Origin: Mimachlamys varia
Taxonomy: Eukaryota; Mollusca; Bivalvia; Pectinida; Pectinidae
DNA: 64,000 nucleotides
Assembly (NCBI GenBank): GCA_947623455.1
Contig: OX392535.1
Location: 37,658,688-37,722,687 of the forward strand
Reading direction: 5' to 3'
Within the stretch, counting starts at the first letter, position 1; each line of letters starts with the position of its first letter. Under the pieces are notes generated by a model. It had not been told where the DNA came from. It did not search any database and saw only the letters and a program-made list of their open reading frames with translations. This document shows, piece after piece, positions 44,401-56,296 of this stretch. The position numbers were made by a program, and so were the translations under genes.

Positions 44401-47400
44401 TATGTCTGTTATATGACTGTACGTCTGTTACATGACTGTACGTCTGTTCCATGACTGTACGTCTGTTATATGTTTGTTCCATGACTGTACGTCTGTTATA
44501 TGTTTGTTCCGTGACTGTACGACTGCTACATGACTGTACGTCTGTTCCATGACTGTATGTCTTTTACATGTCTGTTACATGACTGTATGTCTGTTACATG
44601 TCTGTATGTCTGTTATATATCTGTTACATGACTGTACGTCTGTTACATGTCTGTATGTCTTTTACATGTCTGTTACATGACTGTACGTCTCTTCCATGTC
44701 TGTATGTCTATTACATGTCTGTATGTCTGTTAAATGACCGTACGTCTGTTACATGACTATATGTCTGTTATATGACTGTACGTCTCTTCCATGTCTGTAT
44801 GTCTGTTACATGTCTGTTACATGACTGTACGTCTGTTACATGTCTGTATGTCTGTTACATGTCTGTATGTCTGTTAAATGACTGTACGTCTGTTACATGT
44901 CTGTTACATGACTGTACGTCTGTTACATGATTGTACGTCTGTTATATGACTGTACTTCTGTTACATGTGTGTATGTCTGTTACATGTCTGTATGTCTGTT
45001 ACATGACTGTACGTCTGTTACATGACTATACGTCTGTTACATGTCTGTACGTCTGTTACATGTCTGTATGTCTGTTACATGACTGTACGTCTGTTACATG
45101 TCTGTTACATGACTGTACGTCTGTTACATGATTGTACGTCTGTTATATGACTGTACGTCTGTTACATGTCTGTATGTCTTTTACATGTCTGTTACATGAC
45201 TGTACGTCTGTTCCATGTCTGTATGTCTGTTACATGTCTGTATGTCTGTTATATGTCTGTATGTCTGTTACATGACTATACGTCTGTTACATGACTGTAC
45301 GTCTGTTACATGTCTGTACGTCTGTTACATGTCTGTATGTCTGTTACATGACTGTACGTCTGTTACATGTCTGTTACATGACTGTACGTCTGTTACATGA
45401 TTGTACGTCTGTTATATGACTGTACTTCTGTTACATGTGTGTATGTCTGTTACATGTCTGTATGTCTGTTACATGACTGTACGTCTGTTACATGACTATA
45501 CGTCTGTTACATGTCTGTACGTCTGTTACATGTCTGTATGTCTGTTACATGACTGTACGTCTGTTACATGTCTGTTACATGACTGTACGTCTGTTACATG
45601 ATTGTACGTCTGTTATATGACTGTACGTCTGTTACATGTCTGTATGTCTTTTACATGTCTGTTACATGACTGTACGTCTGTTCCATGTCTGTATGTCTGT
45701 TACATGTCTGTATGTCTGTTATATGTCTGTATGTCTGTTACATGACTATACGTCTGTTACATGACTGTACGTCTGTTACATGTCTGTACGTCTGTTACAT
45801 GTCTGTATGTCTGTTACATGACTGTACGTCTGTTACATGTCTGTTACATGACTGTACGTCTGTTACATGATTGTACGTCTGCTATATGACTGTACTTCTG
45901 TTACATGTCTGTATGTCTGTTACATGACTGTACGTCTGTTACATGACTGTACGTTTGTTACATGATTGTACGTCTGTTATATGACTGTACTTCTGTTACA
46001 TGTCTGTATGTCTGTTACATGACTGTACGTCTGTTACATGACTGTACGTCTGTTACATGATTGTACTTCTGTTACATGTCTGTATGTCTGTTACATGACT
46101 GTACGTCTGTTACATGTCTGTATGTCTGTTCCATGACTGTACTTCTGTTACATGACTGTACGTCTGTTACATGATTGTACGTCTGTTACATGTCTGTATG
46201 TCTGTTATATGACCGTATGTCTGTATGTCTGTTACATGATTGTACGTCTGTTACATGACTGTACGTCTGTTACATGATTGTACTTCTGTTACATGTCTGT
46301 ATGTCTGTTACATGACTGTACTTCTGTTACATGTCTGTATGTCTGTTACATGACTGTACGTCTGTTACATGACTGTACGTCTGTTACATGATTGTACTTC
46401 TGTTACATGTCTGTATGTCTGTTACATGACTGTACGTCTGTTACATGTCTGTATGTCTGTTCCATGACTGTACTTCTGTTACATGACTGTACGTCTGTTA
46501 CATGATTGTACTTCTGTTACATGTCTGTATGTCTGTTACATGTCTGTACGTCTGTTACATGTCTGTACGTCTGTTACATGTCTGTACGTCTGTTACATGT
46601 CTGTACGCCTGTTACATGTCTGTACGTCTGTTATATGTCTGTATGTCTGTTACATGTCTGTACGTATGTTACATGTCTGTACGTCTGTTACATGTCTGTA
46701 CGTCTGTTACATGTCTGTACGTCTGTATGTCTGTTACATGTCTGTATGTCTGTTACATGTCTGTTACATGTCTGTACGTCTGTTACATGTCTGTACGTCT
46801 GTTACATATCTGTACGTCTGTTACATGTCTGTATGTCTGTTACATGTTTGTACGTCTGTTACATGTCTGTACGTCTGTTACATGTCTGTACGTCTGTTAC
46901 ATGTCTGTATGTCTGTTACATGTCTGTACGTCTGTTACATGTCTGTATGTCTGTTACATGTCTGTACGTCTGTTACATGTCTGTATGCCTGTTACATGTC
47001 TGTACGTCTGTTACATGTCTGTATGTCTGTTACATGTCTGTACGTCTGTTACATGTCTGTATGTCTGTTACATGTCTGTACGTCTGTTACATGTCTGTAT
47101 GCCTGTTACATGTCTGTACGTCTGTTACATGTCTGTATGTCTGTTACATGACTGTACGTCTGTTACATGTCTGTACGTCTGTTACATGTCTGTATGTCTG
47201 TTACATGACTGTACGTCTGTTACATGTCTGTTACATGACTGTACGTCTGTTACATGATTGTACGTCTGCTATATGACTGTACTTCTGTTACATGTCTGTA
47301 TGTCTGTTACATGACTGTACGTCTGTTACATGACTGTACGTTTGTTACATGATTGTACGTCTGTTATATGACTGTACTTCTGTTACATGTCTGTATGTCT

Positions 47401-48470
47401 GTTACATGACTGTACGTCTGTTACATGACTGTACGTCTGTTACATGATTGTACTTCTGTTACATGTCTGTATGTCTGTTACATGACTGTACGTCTGTTAC
47501 ATGTCTGTATGTCTGTTCCATGACTGTACTTCTGTTACATGACTGTACGTCTGTTACATGATTGTACGTCTGTTACATGTCTGTATGTCTGTTATATGAC
47601 CGTATGTCTGTATGTCTGTTACATGATTGTACGTCTGTTACATGACTGTACGTCTGTTACATGATTGTACTTCTGTTACATGTCTGTATGTCTGTTACAT
47701 GACTGTACTTCTGTTACATGTCTGTATGTCTGTTACATGACTGTACGTCTGTTACATGACTGTACGTCTGTTACATGATTGTACTTCTGTTACATGTCTG
47801 TATGTCTGTTACATGACTGTACGTCTGTTACATGTCTGTATGTCTGTTCCATGACTGTACTTCTGTTACATGACTGTACGTCTGTTACATGATTGTACTT
47901 CTGTTACATGTCTGTATGTCTGTTACATGTCTGTACGTCTGTTACATGTCTGTACGTCTGTTACATGTCTGTACGTCTGTTACATGTCTGTACGCCTGTT
48001 ACATGTCTGTACGTCTGTTATATGTCTGTATGTCTGTTACATGTCTGTACGTATGTTACATGTCTGTACGTCTGTTACATGTCTGTACGTCTGTTACATG
48101 TCTGTACGTCTGTATGTCTGTTACATGTCTGTATGTCTGTTACATGTCTGTTACATGTCTGTACGTCTGTTACATGTCTGTACGTCTGTTACATATCTGT
48201 ACGTCTGTTACATGTCTGTACGTCTGTTACATGTTTGTACGTCTGTTACATGTCTGTACGTCTGTTACATGTCTGTACGTCTGTTACATGTCTGTATGTC
48301 TGTTACATGTCTGTACGTCTGTTACATGTCTGTATGTCTGTTACATGTCTGTACGTCTGTTACATGTCTGTATGCCTGTTACATGTCTGTGCGTCTGTTA
48401 CATGTCTGTATGTCTGTTACATGTCTGTACGTCTGTTACATGTCTGTATGTCTGTTAAATGACCGTACTT
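38450..48470 (+). repeat. Satellite B: 19-bp unit, about 10 kb, with nested duplications
   Basis: The unit is ATGACTGTACGTCTGTTAC or ATGTCTGTAYGTCTGTTAC, roughly 525 copies in one orientation. Larger periods can be read from shared variants: 470 bp (40693 and 41163), 4,238 bp (39175 and 43413, 40693 and 44931, 42245 and 46483) and 1,387 bp (46483 and 47870). The two 4.2-kb blocks are about 38835-43072 and 43073-47310, nearly identical. The plus strand lacks stop codons for up to 256 codons in all three frames because the unit has no stop and 19 is not a multiple of 3; these frames are not genes. Confidence 0.96.
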
Positions 48471-50071
48471 CAGTTTATGGGTTCATTTGCGGACCCAAAT
48501 TCTACTACAGGAAAATCCCTGTATATTTTATATCCAGTAATAAGACCATGCATGGTAATAATCCCACCAACAGATAATGCTGTTCAATGATTAATATAAA
48601 AGCTAACATATATTATCTAACATCTGTATAACTTCACTGTCCTGTGATAAGCCCACTATTGTATGGATAGAACTTTTTTCAATTGGAAAAAAAAGTGGAA
48701 AATTGAGAAATATATCAAGTTGATGAGAAAATATTCTCTGACAGACAAAACATTATCAAACATGCTCTTATAGATCCCAGAAGACCTAGAACAAAATGTA
48801 GTGATTGTTAACTATCTGATGAAACCTGGTATACATTGTCTATCGTACTGAATGAGTTTTAAACAAATATGTCCCAAATTTCTGTGTTGACAGAATTAAT
48901 AGGAGTGTATCTGCGACATATCATATTCTGACTCGTGTTGAATTTCCATCTGACCAGGATTCGTGAGGCGGGTTGTCCGAGATGAGTTAAAACACATAGC
49001 TACGACCATATTTGTTTCCAAGCTGAAACGAATCAAAGCATAAACATAATAATAATTCAATGAAACCATTTACATGATATATATGTTTCTATCATTCTGC
49101 TTGCATCATTCTGAAAAGGGGGTGGTGACTTACAATTGTCAATTTCTATAAAAACTCTGAATGAGGGAATTTCCGGAAATATGATCTGGGAAACTTAAGT
49201 AGTTAGGGTGATTTGATGTTTTATTGCTTTGTCATGTGACAAGTATCATCCAATCAGACAGCTTTAAAGTTGGCAGGTAAAATAATTTGAATGAGCTTAC
49301 CAACAGGGGCTAACATATTAACATAAAGGAAACTTTAAAATCACATTCATGTTAATTGTTTTGAAAGGGCTAATTTCGATCAAATTTCCCTTCAAAAAGC
49401 TCAAATATAATCCAATTTGATTCATGATTGAATCTAGTAGGTTATCTTGGAAACGTAACCATAGCAACAATGTTTCTGATAATATGTGTCTCACTACATG
49501 TGATCGAACACCCAAGAAAAGTCCTTGATATTTTTTTTCATATACCAGGTAAGTTAATTAATTCCCAAATTTCATCTTGCATATATAGATGTAGTTATAA
49601 GTTGTATTACAGTATATAAAGACTGCAGATCCTCGGGTCGAATCCTTGTCAGGCTCCATTTTACAAACAAAACACTGGTGTATAATTTGTTTCTGATGAC
49701 ATGTATCAAATCTTCTGGGTTTTTTTAGCATGCCGATTAACACCCGCATGATCCATGGGGCTTAATCCCAGATAAGTATGACAGACTTTTATTTGATTGT
49801 GTTTTATGTCTCATTAATAGCTATGGTAATTTGAGGAAGTGCCAGGTTTAAGTGGTCGAGAGAAGCCTGGAGTTCTCTGGGAAAGAACTGGTAACAGGTT
49901 GAAATCCAAAGTACTGGCTAAACCTCAGTAAGTAGGTCTTATTGGTATTTGTACAGTAACCGCAAAACTTGGGAGTCAAACTGGAAGTTAAGCTCCTTCA
50001 GGAAAACTCTTGCCTTCAGCTCGTCGGTGTAAAACACTTTTTTAACCGTGCAATAAATCTTAGGTAATGAT
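48471..50071. other. Unique AT-rich spacer, no gene seen
   Basis: After satellite B ends, no satellite or clear element is present. A short hydrophobic open frame at 49428-49560 has no partner exon. 49812-49905 may be a diverged piece of the tRNA-Leu-like SINE body (GAAGTGCCAGGTTTAAGTGG, GCCTGGAGT). Confidence 0.4.
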
Positions 50072-52020
50072 TTAACCCTTTAGGTGCCACGCCAGTGTCA
50101 CATTTTTGCCATCCGTACGCCAGATTAAAACAAAATACTGACATAAACATGTATCCATTTCATTTTTTATTCCGTTGTTTACATCATGCTCGAATATCGA
50201 ACATTTGAATCTTGTATTCATATAACATTACTGTCATATTTCATTTTCAGCTAGGCCTATAACATTTTCAAAATGTCGTTGACGTCATATCGACATTTTC
50301 TCGATGACGTCAACAATAACGTCATTATTAAATAAGGGAGTCACCGCAGCAAATCTATCAATTTCTCCTTGTCAAATTTATATCCCAAAAGGTCATATAC
50401 AGCTTTCTAATATATTCTTCTTTATAATTTCTTTTCGTGTGGACAGTTTTGAAACAAGATCACACACCGATATGATCTCTACAGTCCATGCAGATGATGT
50501 TTTTGTTCTTTTGCACACTTTAAATCGTCGGTGCATTCCATCTAAAACAACAAACAACTTTAGTTTGAATCTATTGAAGTTCGTGTCACTGAATATCAAG
50601 TTATTACTTTGTTTAGACCCTGAAATGCGTGCTTTCATTTGATTTGTCGTATTGGTATATCGTGCCATTTGTAAAACAAGCAAAGTGTCGATCGGAGAGA
50701 CGTTGACAAAAATGCATGTGGCACCGTCCAGCTGGTTGTAGGATGGAGGATACGTATACGTCTCCTATCAACTCTTCATATACAGGTTGCTTAGCAGCGA
50801 AGTCGAAATGACTCTTTTTTTCGGCATCAACCTTCTGTTTTGTTTGATTGGCTTGTTTTGGTTGTTTTACGACCTTTTAACAGCCAAGGTCATTTAAGAG
50901 TGAATTCGTAGAAGATGATGTAAGCATTAACTGGGATAAGAAGAGGTGCTCATTTTGAATACATGTATAAATACTTAAACAATCAATTCAACACGGCAAA
51001 TTTGTTTTGCTAACGTTTCCATGTCTAACTGCTATCCTTAAGCGATTCATATGTAGTACATAAATAAGTTCAAAGCCGACAAAAAGTCATCGTAAAGCCA
51101 TGTAACTCTTAGTAGGATGTTGGCGAAAATTGTTTTTTCCATAATTTAACTCTTCGATTAAATGGATTTAAAATCTTGATATGGACAGAATGAATTTAAA
51201 ATTGAACTGTGAACCCCTCCCCATGTTTGATCGTTTGGATTACAAGTCCACCCCTCGGTCCTGGGTTCGAAATCCATCTTATGTAACATGACAAGTCTTT
51301 AGATGACGTGGATCAAAGCTGTTACATAAATGCATTCAAATAATCTTGCACCATTACAACATATATGCGAGTACGGTCCATTTTTCTGATAAACGTTAAA
51401 TAAAATCATACATTCCAACCTGAAGAAAACATATCAGAAATAATCTAACTACAATCCCTTTTTCCAAGTACTTGAAGATAGTTTGTCATGCAACTGAAGT
51501 AGCTGCATAAGAAAGAAAGTTCATTAAACTAGAGGAAACAATCTTCTGATTAGTAAAGTTATACCGCCTGGCATATCGCACTGTAGACATAAAATATGTG
51601 CCCTGTTCAAACAGTTGATCGCATAGACATTGGCTACTGAAGTAGTTTCTACTGTCACGTGATGATGTTTTCCATATAAAGGACTGACAAGGTCAGAAAC
51701 AACCCCAAAGCTCAGACGATTTGGATGTAGTTGTTCAGTTGTCTTTGCCTAAAATAAAGGTCATCTTAAAGAATTCGACATAAATATGTCAGCTATGCGA
51801 AGCTATTACACTTAAAGTATTATGAAGAGTAGTCAATGTATCTGAATAAGACTATATGTTTCAAACTATGTATTTTCACAATACGGTCCCGTCAATACCA
51901 TAAATCCAGGAAATAATTCCTTAATAGTAAAAGAAATATTAAAGGAAAATAATGTTTGAGGTCTGCCCTGACCGAGCTTCGAACTTAATATTTACCACGC
52001 TATTTCAACAAGCCAACTAA

Positions 52021-52590
52021 GGAGGAGGTTTGTTTGTGTTTACGTCCTATTAACAGCCAGTGTCATTTATGGACGTGCCAGGTTTTGGAGGTGGAGGAAA
52101 GCCGGAGTACCCGCATCCTCGATATCCAGCGGTTAAGATTACCCACGCTCTCTACAACACTGACATATGTCATGGAAAAACTGAAGGCATGTTCAGGTAA
52201 AAGAAAACTGCCCGATCGCTAGGCTGCATGCCTGTCCTTTGAAGATTACATTGGAGCCGCAACCGACTTCAAAGCATGTCAGTTTTTAGCGTAATGTGAC
52301 CTCGAGATTCTTTCGATGTACACCAAAGGGTCTTCTTGCCTCATCAACAAATTGGCACATATGGAGCCTTCAGTTTTGTCATGACATACATGTATTCCAG
52401 GGGTGTAGGGAGCGTAGGTGAGCGTAATCCCTGAACACCGAGATGGAGCACGAGGAGAAAAACCATCGACCTACGGTCAGTGCTTCGCAACTGCCCCACG
52501 TGAGTTTCGAACTCGCAACCCAGAGGTGAAGGGCTAGTGGTAGAATGTCGGAACACCTTATCCACTCGCCCACCTCGGCCCCCTAAGGTC
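52021..52590 (-). mobile_element. tRNA-Leu-like SINE, minus copy, interrupted by a MITE
   Basis: 52021-52117 and 52432-52590 are the two halves of the element seen whole at 3885-4085. The first has CGTCCTATTAACAGCCAG and GGAGGAAAGCCGGAGTACCC; the second has GAGAAAAACCATCGACCTAC, GGTCAGTGCTTCGCAACTGC, GAGTTTCGAACTCGCAACCC and CTCGCCCACCTCGGCC. The nested MITE separates them, with similar short sequences (GGAGTACCCG, GGAGCACGAG) at the two junctions. Confidence 0.78.
52118..52431 (+). mobile_element. ~314-bp MITE with long terminal inverted repeats
   Basis: Left end CATCCTCGATATCCAGCGGT, TACCCACGCTCTCTACAACA, TATGTCATGGAAAAACTGAA; right end TTCAGTTTTGTCATGACATA, CCAGGGGTGTAGGGAGCGTA, GGTGAGCGTAATCCCTG. 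The ends pair over about 70 bp with mismatches. Relatives are at 7121-7480, 12006-12190 and 14085-14320. No open frame. Confidence 0.8.
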
Positions 52591-53439
52591 TCAGCGGGAA
52601 CTCAGATAAGATTTTGAATATGTGTTCAAACATAAAATCATATTCAAATGCAAATTAACAGTGGTTTAACTGGAGCCTTTAAAAAGAAATTAATTTACCA
52701 AGATTTAATATGCTACCTAGATTGCAATACAAGTATTTATCTGAACGACACAACAGTTACAATTTATAACCATGAAATATTTCTCTCATAATCATTTCGG
52801 ATAGGCTTTGGGGAATATATCGTAACAATAGATTAAAATGTTGACTAATTAGGATTACAGGCACCTGTATATAATTGATGAAAGACAAGTATCCTGTGTC
52901 AGATTCTACCATTTTAAATAACTTGGCTCCCCATCGGAGAGTCTTCTTTCCTGGACAATACTGTACAATGTGTTCCGTTTCCTTGAACTCTATCACATCC
53001 TTTCATTAACGATGACACCACGAGTCCTTAAATGACTCAACAATCTGGATTTGACATTTGTTATCTTTCTGGTTTCGAAATAGTTATCCATATTCTTGGA
53101 TGGAACCTTGCCTTTTGTGGTTCTTACTGCTGCCGAAAACGTATCCCAGTACATCGACATCTCTATCACTTTCGCTTTCCATCTTGTGCCTAAAAAATCC
53201 GCTAATTTGCCATGCCGTCATTGTGACGTTACAATCGCAACCGATGACGTAAAAGTAATCCGCGAAAATGTAACGTCATAAAATGCAAAATCCGAGACGT
53301 TGTCTCCAATAACTCACAGTATGTTCCGATATGGATATGACGTTGAAATGATCAGAAATTATCCGTTAAAACAGTTTGGAAAGACCAAATGTTCCTAATC
53401 AACCGAAATATTGCTTTGTTTTTGTTATTTTCAGGGGTC

Positions 53440-53498
53440 ATATATGACCCCTCTGGCAGTTAACCGATAGGGGTCATATATGACCCCTTTGGCGCCCA
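53440..53498. repeat. Twin 18-bp palindromes at the piggyBac right end
   Basis: GGGGTCATATATGACCCC occurs at about 53435-53452 and 53469-53486, separated by TCTGGCAGTTAACCGATA. They lie inside the right terminal region and could be subterminal transposase-binding sites. Confidence 0.7.
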
Positions 53499-53509
53499 AA
53501 GGGTTAAAC

Positions 53510-53825
53510 ATATTTACAATACTGTAGTAAACAGTCAGACATTGTAAAACATATTAAGTTGAACCTCGTTATTTCAAAGTCAATGTAACAATTGAAAAAC
53601 TTGGGAGTTATTCAAGTATTTAAGGTAAGAGGCAACTTTGAATGTTTAGTTTGAAGTTTTACAGGGACCAACAAACTACTTTAATTAATGAAGCTGGTCT
53701 TTTTTATTTATTTTTCAAAAGATATTTTTTACACAAAGACATCACATTACAATGGGGGGTATTGCACACCTCAGACTTCAAGATTTGTTCTACAAGTTAA
53801 ATACAATAATAAATTTAGTTGTTTA
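53510..53825. other. AT-rich spacer, nothing recognised
   Basis: No open frame, tandem repeat or element end is visible. Confidence 0.35.
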
Positions 53826-53829
53826 TAAG

Positions 53830-54600
53830 AGAAGCCACTTTTTCCAATTAAGCATTGATGAGATTTTTTTTAGTTTCATTGGGGGTATGAAAAAAATTTG
53901 TTTGCAAACTGTATGAAAAAAATTGTTCAAAAGTTTGCAAGTAAATTTTTTTTCATAACCCTATGAAACTAAAATATAATTGACATCAACGCTTATAATT
54001 AATTTTTGAAACTTATTTTTAAATTTTTATGTTTATGTACTGATCTTTTTAACAAATCAATACGCAACGTCAATTGCCGTATTGTGACGTCACATTTTTC
54101 GCGCCATTTTCGGAGGTTTTTTTCATAGAGGTATGAAAAGAAAATGTCAACCAATTAGAAGCCGGATTCTGCATACAATCAATGGGAAATTAATTATTTA
54201 AGCATTGATGACAATCTTTTTTGGTTTCAGTGGGGTATGAAAAAAATTTTGTTTGCAAACTTTATGAATCCGCGTAGTGGATTCTTACAAAAGTTTGCAA
54301 GCAAATTTTTTTTTCATAACCCTATGAATTTAAAAATAATTGACATCAATGCTTATAATTAATTTTTGAAACTTATTTTTAAATTTAAAACATGTGTATG
54401 TACAATTTGACTGATCTAACAACGGATTTTTTTTTTTACAAATCAATACGCAACGTCAATTGCCGCATTGTGACGTCACATTTTTCGCGCCATTTTCGGA
54501 TTTTTTTTTCATAGAGGTATAAAAAGAAAATCTCAACCAATCAGAAAGCCGCATTCTGCATACAATCAATGGGAAATTAATTATATTATTATACAAGTCA
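53830..54600 (-). repeat. Two tandem copies of a fold-back repeat
   Basis: Copy 1 is about 53830-54190, copy 2 about 54195-54600. Each begins with an inverted pair (TTTTTTAGTTTCATTGGGGG / CCCTATGAAACTAAA or a close variant, around GTTTGCAAACT and AAGTTTGCAAG), then AATCAATACGCAACGTCAAT, TTGTGACGTCACATTTTTCG, CGCCATTTTCGGA, TTCATAGAGGTAT and GCATACAATCAATGGGAAAT. A reverse relative lies in DOLK intron 7. Confidence 0.7.
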
Positions 54601-54626
54601 ATATTATTTTTGTAGGCTTTATGTTT

Positions 54627-55001
54627 AAAGGCCCAATATACGTAACTTCAGGGAAATTTTCGTGATTCTGAATTTTTTTTTAAAAATCCAGTTGATAACC
54701 ATGCAACATTAAGTCTAAAACGAAGTAAACCTGAGCGGTAGCTAACAAGAAACTCTTGATAGAAGAATGCAAAGAATTGAAAATAATTCAGGTGTGGCCC
54801 ACTTCAATAACAAACCGAAGATAGAAAACGGTTCGAAATGGACGCGAGTTTACAAATAGCGTGTTGCAACTGCTGCTACTGCACCGGTAACCGCGAAAGA
54901 ATTCATCTTGAATATTGCTGATATCAGTTAATCTTAATTAAATCTATAAATATAATAAGTCATTAGGCTTGATTTTCGCTTCAAGTTTTGCCGAAAGTTA
55001 A
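54627..55001 (-). mobile_element. MITE with AAAGGCCCAATATACGTAA ends (copy 3, inverted)
   Basis: Starts AAAGGCCCAATATACGTAAC, then TTCAGGGAAATTTTCGTGA, AAGTGGGCC-type and GGTAACCGCGAAAGAATTCA blocks in reverse order relative to 6041-6424. The far end stops at GCCGAAAGTTA without the ACGTATATTGGG terminus, so it is truncated there. Confidence 0.7.
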
Positions 55002-55009
55002 ACATTAAG

Positions 55010-56175
55010 AACTTGTGAGACTTAAGTTCAAAGCTTATGTGATCCTTTAAACTTGTGAAGTTAAGTTCAACTTCCAGGCATTTCATTTTGAAAATATATT
55101 GCTTAATCAATAATAGGATAAGATTATCTGTTATGCAGTCATCCTCATTAGAACTGAATGATCCAAATATAAACTCCTGTTTGACAAAATACAAATCAAT
55201 ATGTTACTGGCCACAAGTGATTGTTCAAGTTTTCTTAAAATGTCGCTTATCTTTTCACAATCCTCAAAAAAATGTTCAATTGTTTCCGGAAATGTTTTTC
55301 AAAATGTACAAGCAAAGATGAATACGATTTTATACACCTTTTATGAAGAAGTGTGTTTGTAGTCAAGATTTTGTGATTTATTATTCCTTGTTTTGTGTAA
55401 CAGATAATTCTCGACTGAATAATCAAAATTAATTGACAATAAAGTGTCCAAATATTTTTTTTAAAAAAAATCAACTGAGAATACGTCGGAACCAGGACTT
55501 ATTTTCTTTCATTTTTACAAGAGTTTTTAACTGTCATTTCATTTTTAGTCACTAGCTCTTCTAATGATAGTGATTCAAGGGAGATAATTTAGGTTCATCA
55601 TGTCCAATCAAGCTAACATCCAGTATAGTAGTGTTTCTTTTGTATTTATAAGTTTCATAAAAAAGTTTTGTTTCATTCAGAATTTCTGTCTGTTCTGTGC
55701 TAATTGTACAATCATCTTTTTCTATCTTTGTAATGATTTTTTCTGGTGTATAGTTACGAGATTCTAGTCCACAGAAATATTTAGTAGGCTTTTTCCCCTG
55801 AATTTATCCATTTTACTAAGTCCGAATGGTTCATATTGCCCATTGATTTAATTATGCTTTCTTAAATTTTCAAGTTATCTTTTTTTTGTATCAATATTAT
55901 TTAACTCTGCATCACTTGATGGTGTCCCCTCTTCTATTCTTGAATATCTGCTATATATTAACTTTTTTCAGTATCATTAATTATTTTCTTTTTAAGACAT
56001 AAGTATGACATTGTTTTACTTCTTATTTCTAACAATAGAGTCCCCAAAAATAATTGATCATTTATAACAAACATTAATTCTTCTAAAGAAACATCTTCAA
56101 TAGTATCCATATTGGAGATAGGTAAAGCATATTGTTTTTTAAAGAAGCAAGTCTTAGAGTTATACAAGATTCAGA
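55010..56175 (-). mobile_element. LINE (non-LTR retrotransposon) remnant
   Basis: Minus-strand fragments resemble a LINE reverse-transcriptase polyprotein. 56167-55958 has LFLGTLLLEIRSKTMSYLCL and a basic stretch, like the linker before RT. 55800-55560 has GEK, then after a frame break PTKYFCGLESRN and YTPEKIITKIEKDDCTI, like the GEK.tkyF..LE motif. 55474-54934 has FVKQEFIFGSFSS and LLLIKQYIFKMKC, like the C-terminal region after RT. The catalytic core with the YxDD box is not found, so the copy is internally deleted and frame-broken. Confidence 0.55.
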
Positions 56176-56296
56176 TACATGTAACAAGATTTCACTGAAA
56201 ATTTGATTTCAAAAATGTCCAAAATAATAACCGACTGATCCAAAAAGTTCAAATCTTTCTCTTAAAACTATACATAATGTCCGAAAGATGAAAATA

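Larger units (their letters stand above)
50072..53508 (-). mobile_element. Decayed piggyBac element bounded by TTAA
   Basis: The left end is TTAACCCTTTAGGTGCCACG (50072); the right end, read inward on the minus strand, is TTAACCCTTTGGGCGCCA (53508). TTAA targets and CCCTTT-type ends mark piggyBac. Transposase remnants are on the minus strand. At 52996-52757 the product has EFKETEHIVQYCPGKKTLRW and WGAKLFKMVESDTGYLS, matching the family's FKGR...QYmP.KP..WG.K region. An acidic N-terminal stretch (MESESDRDVD) is near 53180, and a possible C-terminal Cys fragment (RRFKVCKRTKT) is near 50540. The N-terminal part joins the WGxK block after a large deletion, and stops and frame changes interrupt it. 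A SINE and a MITE are nested at 52021-52590. The right end also has two GGGGTCATATATGACCCC palindromes. Confidence 0.75.

Noticed and set aside
38525..48577. Many overlapping open frames of 60-256 codons on the plus strand
   Set aside because: They are translations of the 19-bp satellite in all three frames, with no start context, splice sites or non-repeat domain.
49428..49619. Hydrophobic 63-codon open frame as a membrane-protein exon
   Set aside because: A GT follows it, but there is no convincing acceptor, no partner exon and no family motif.
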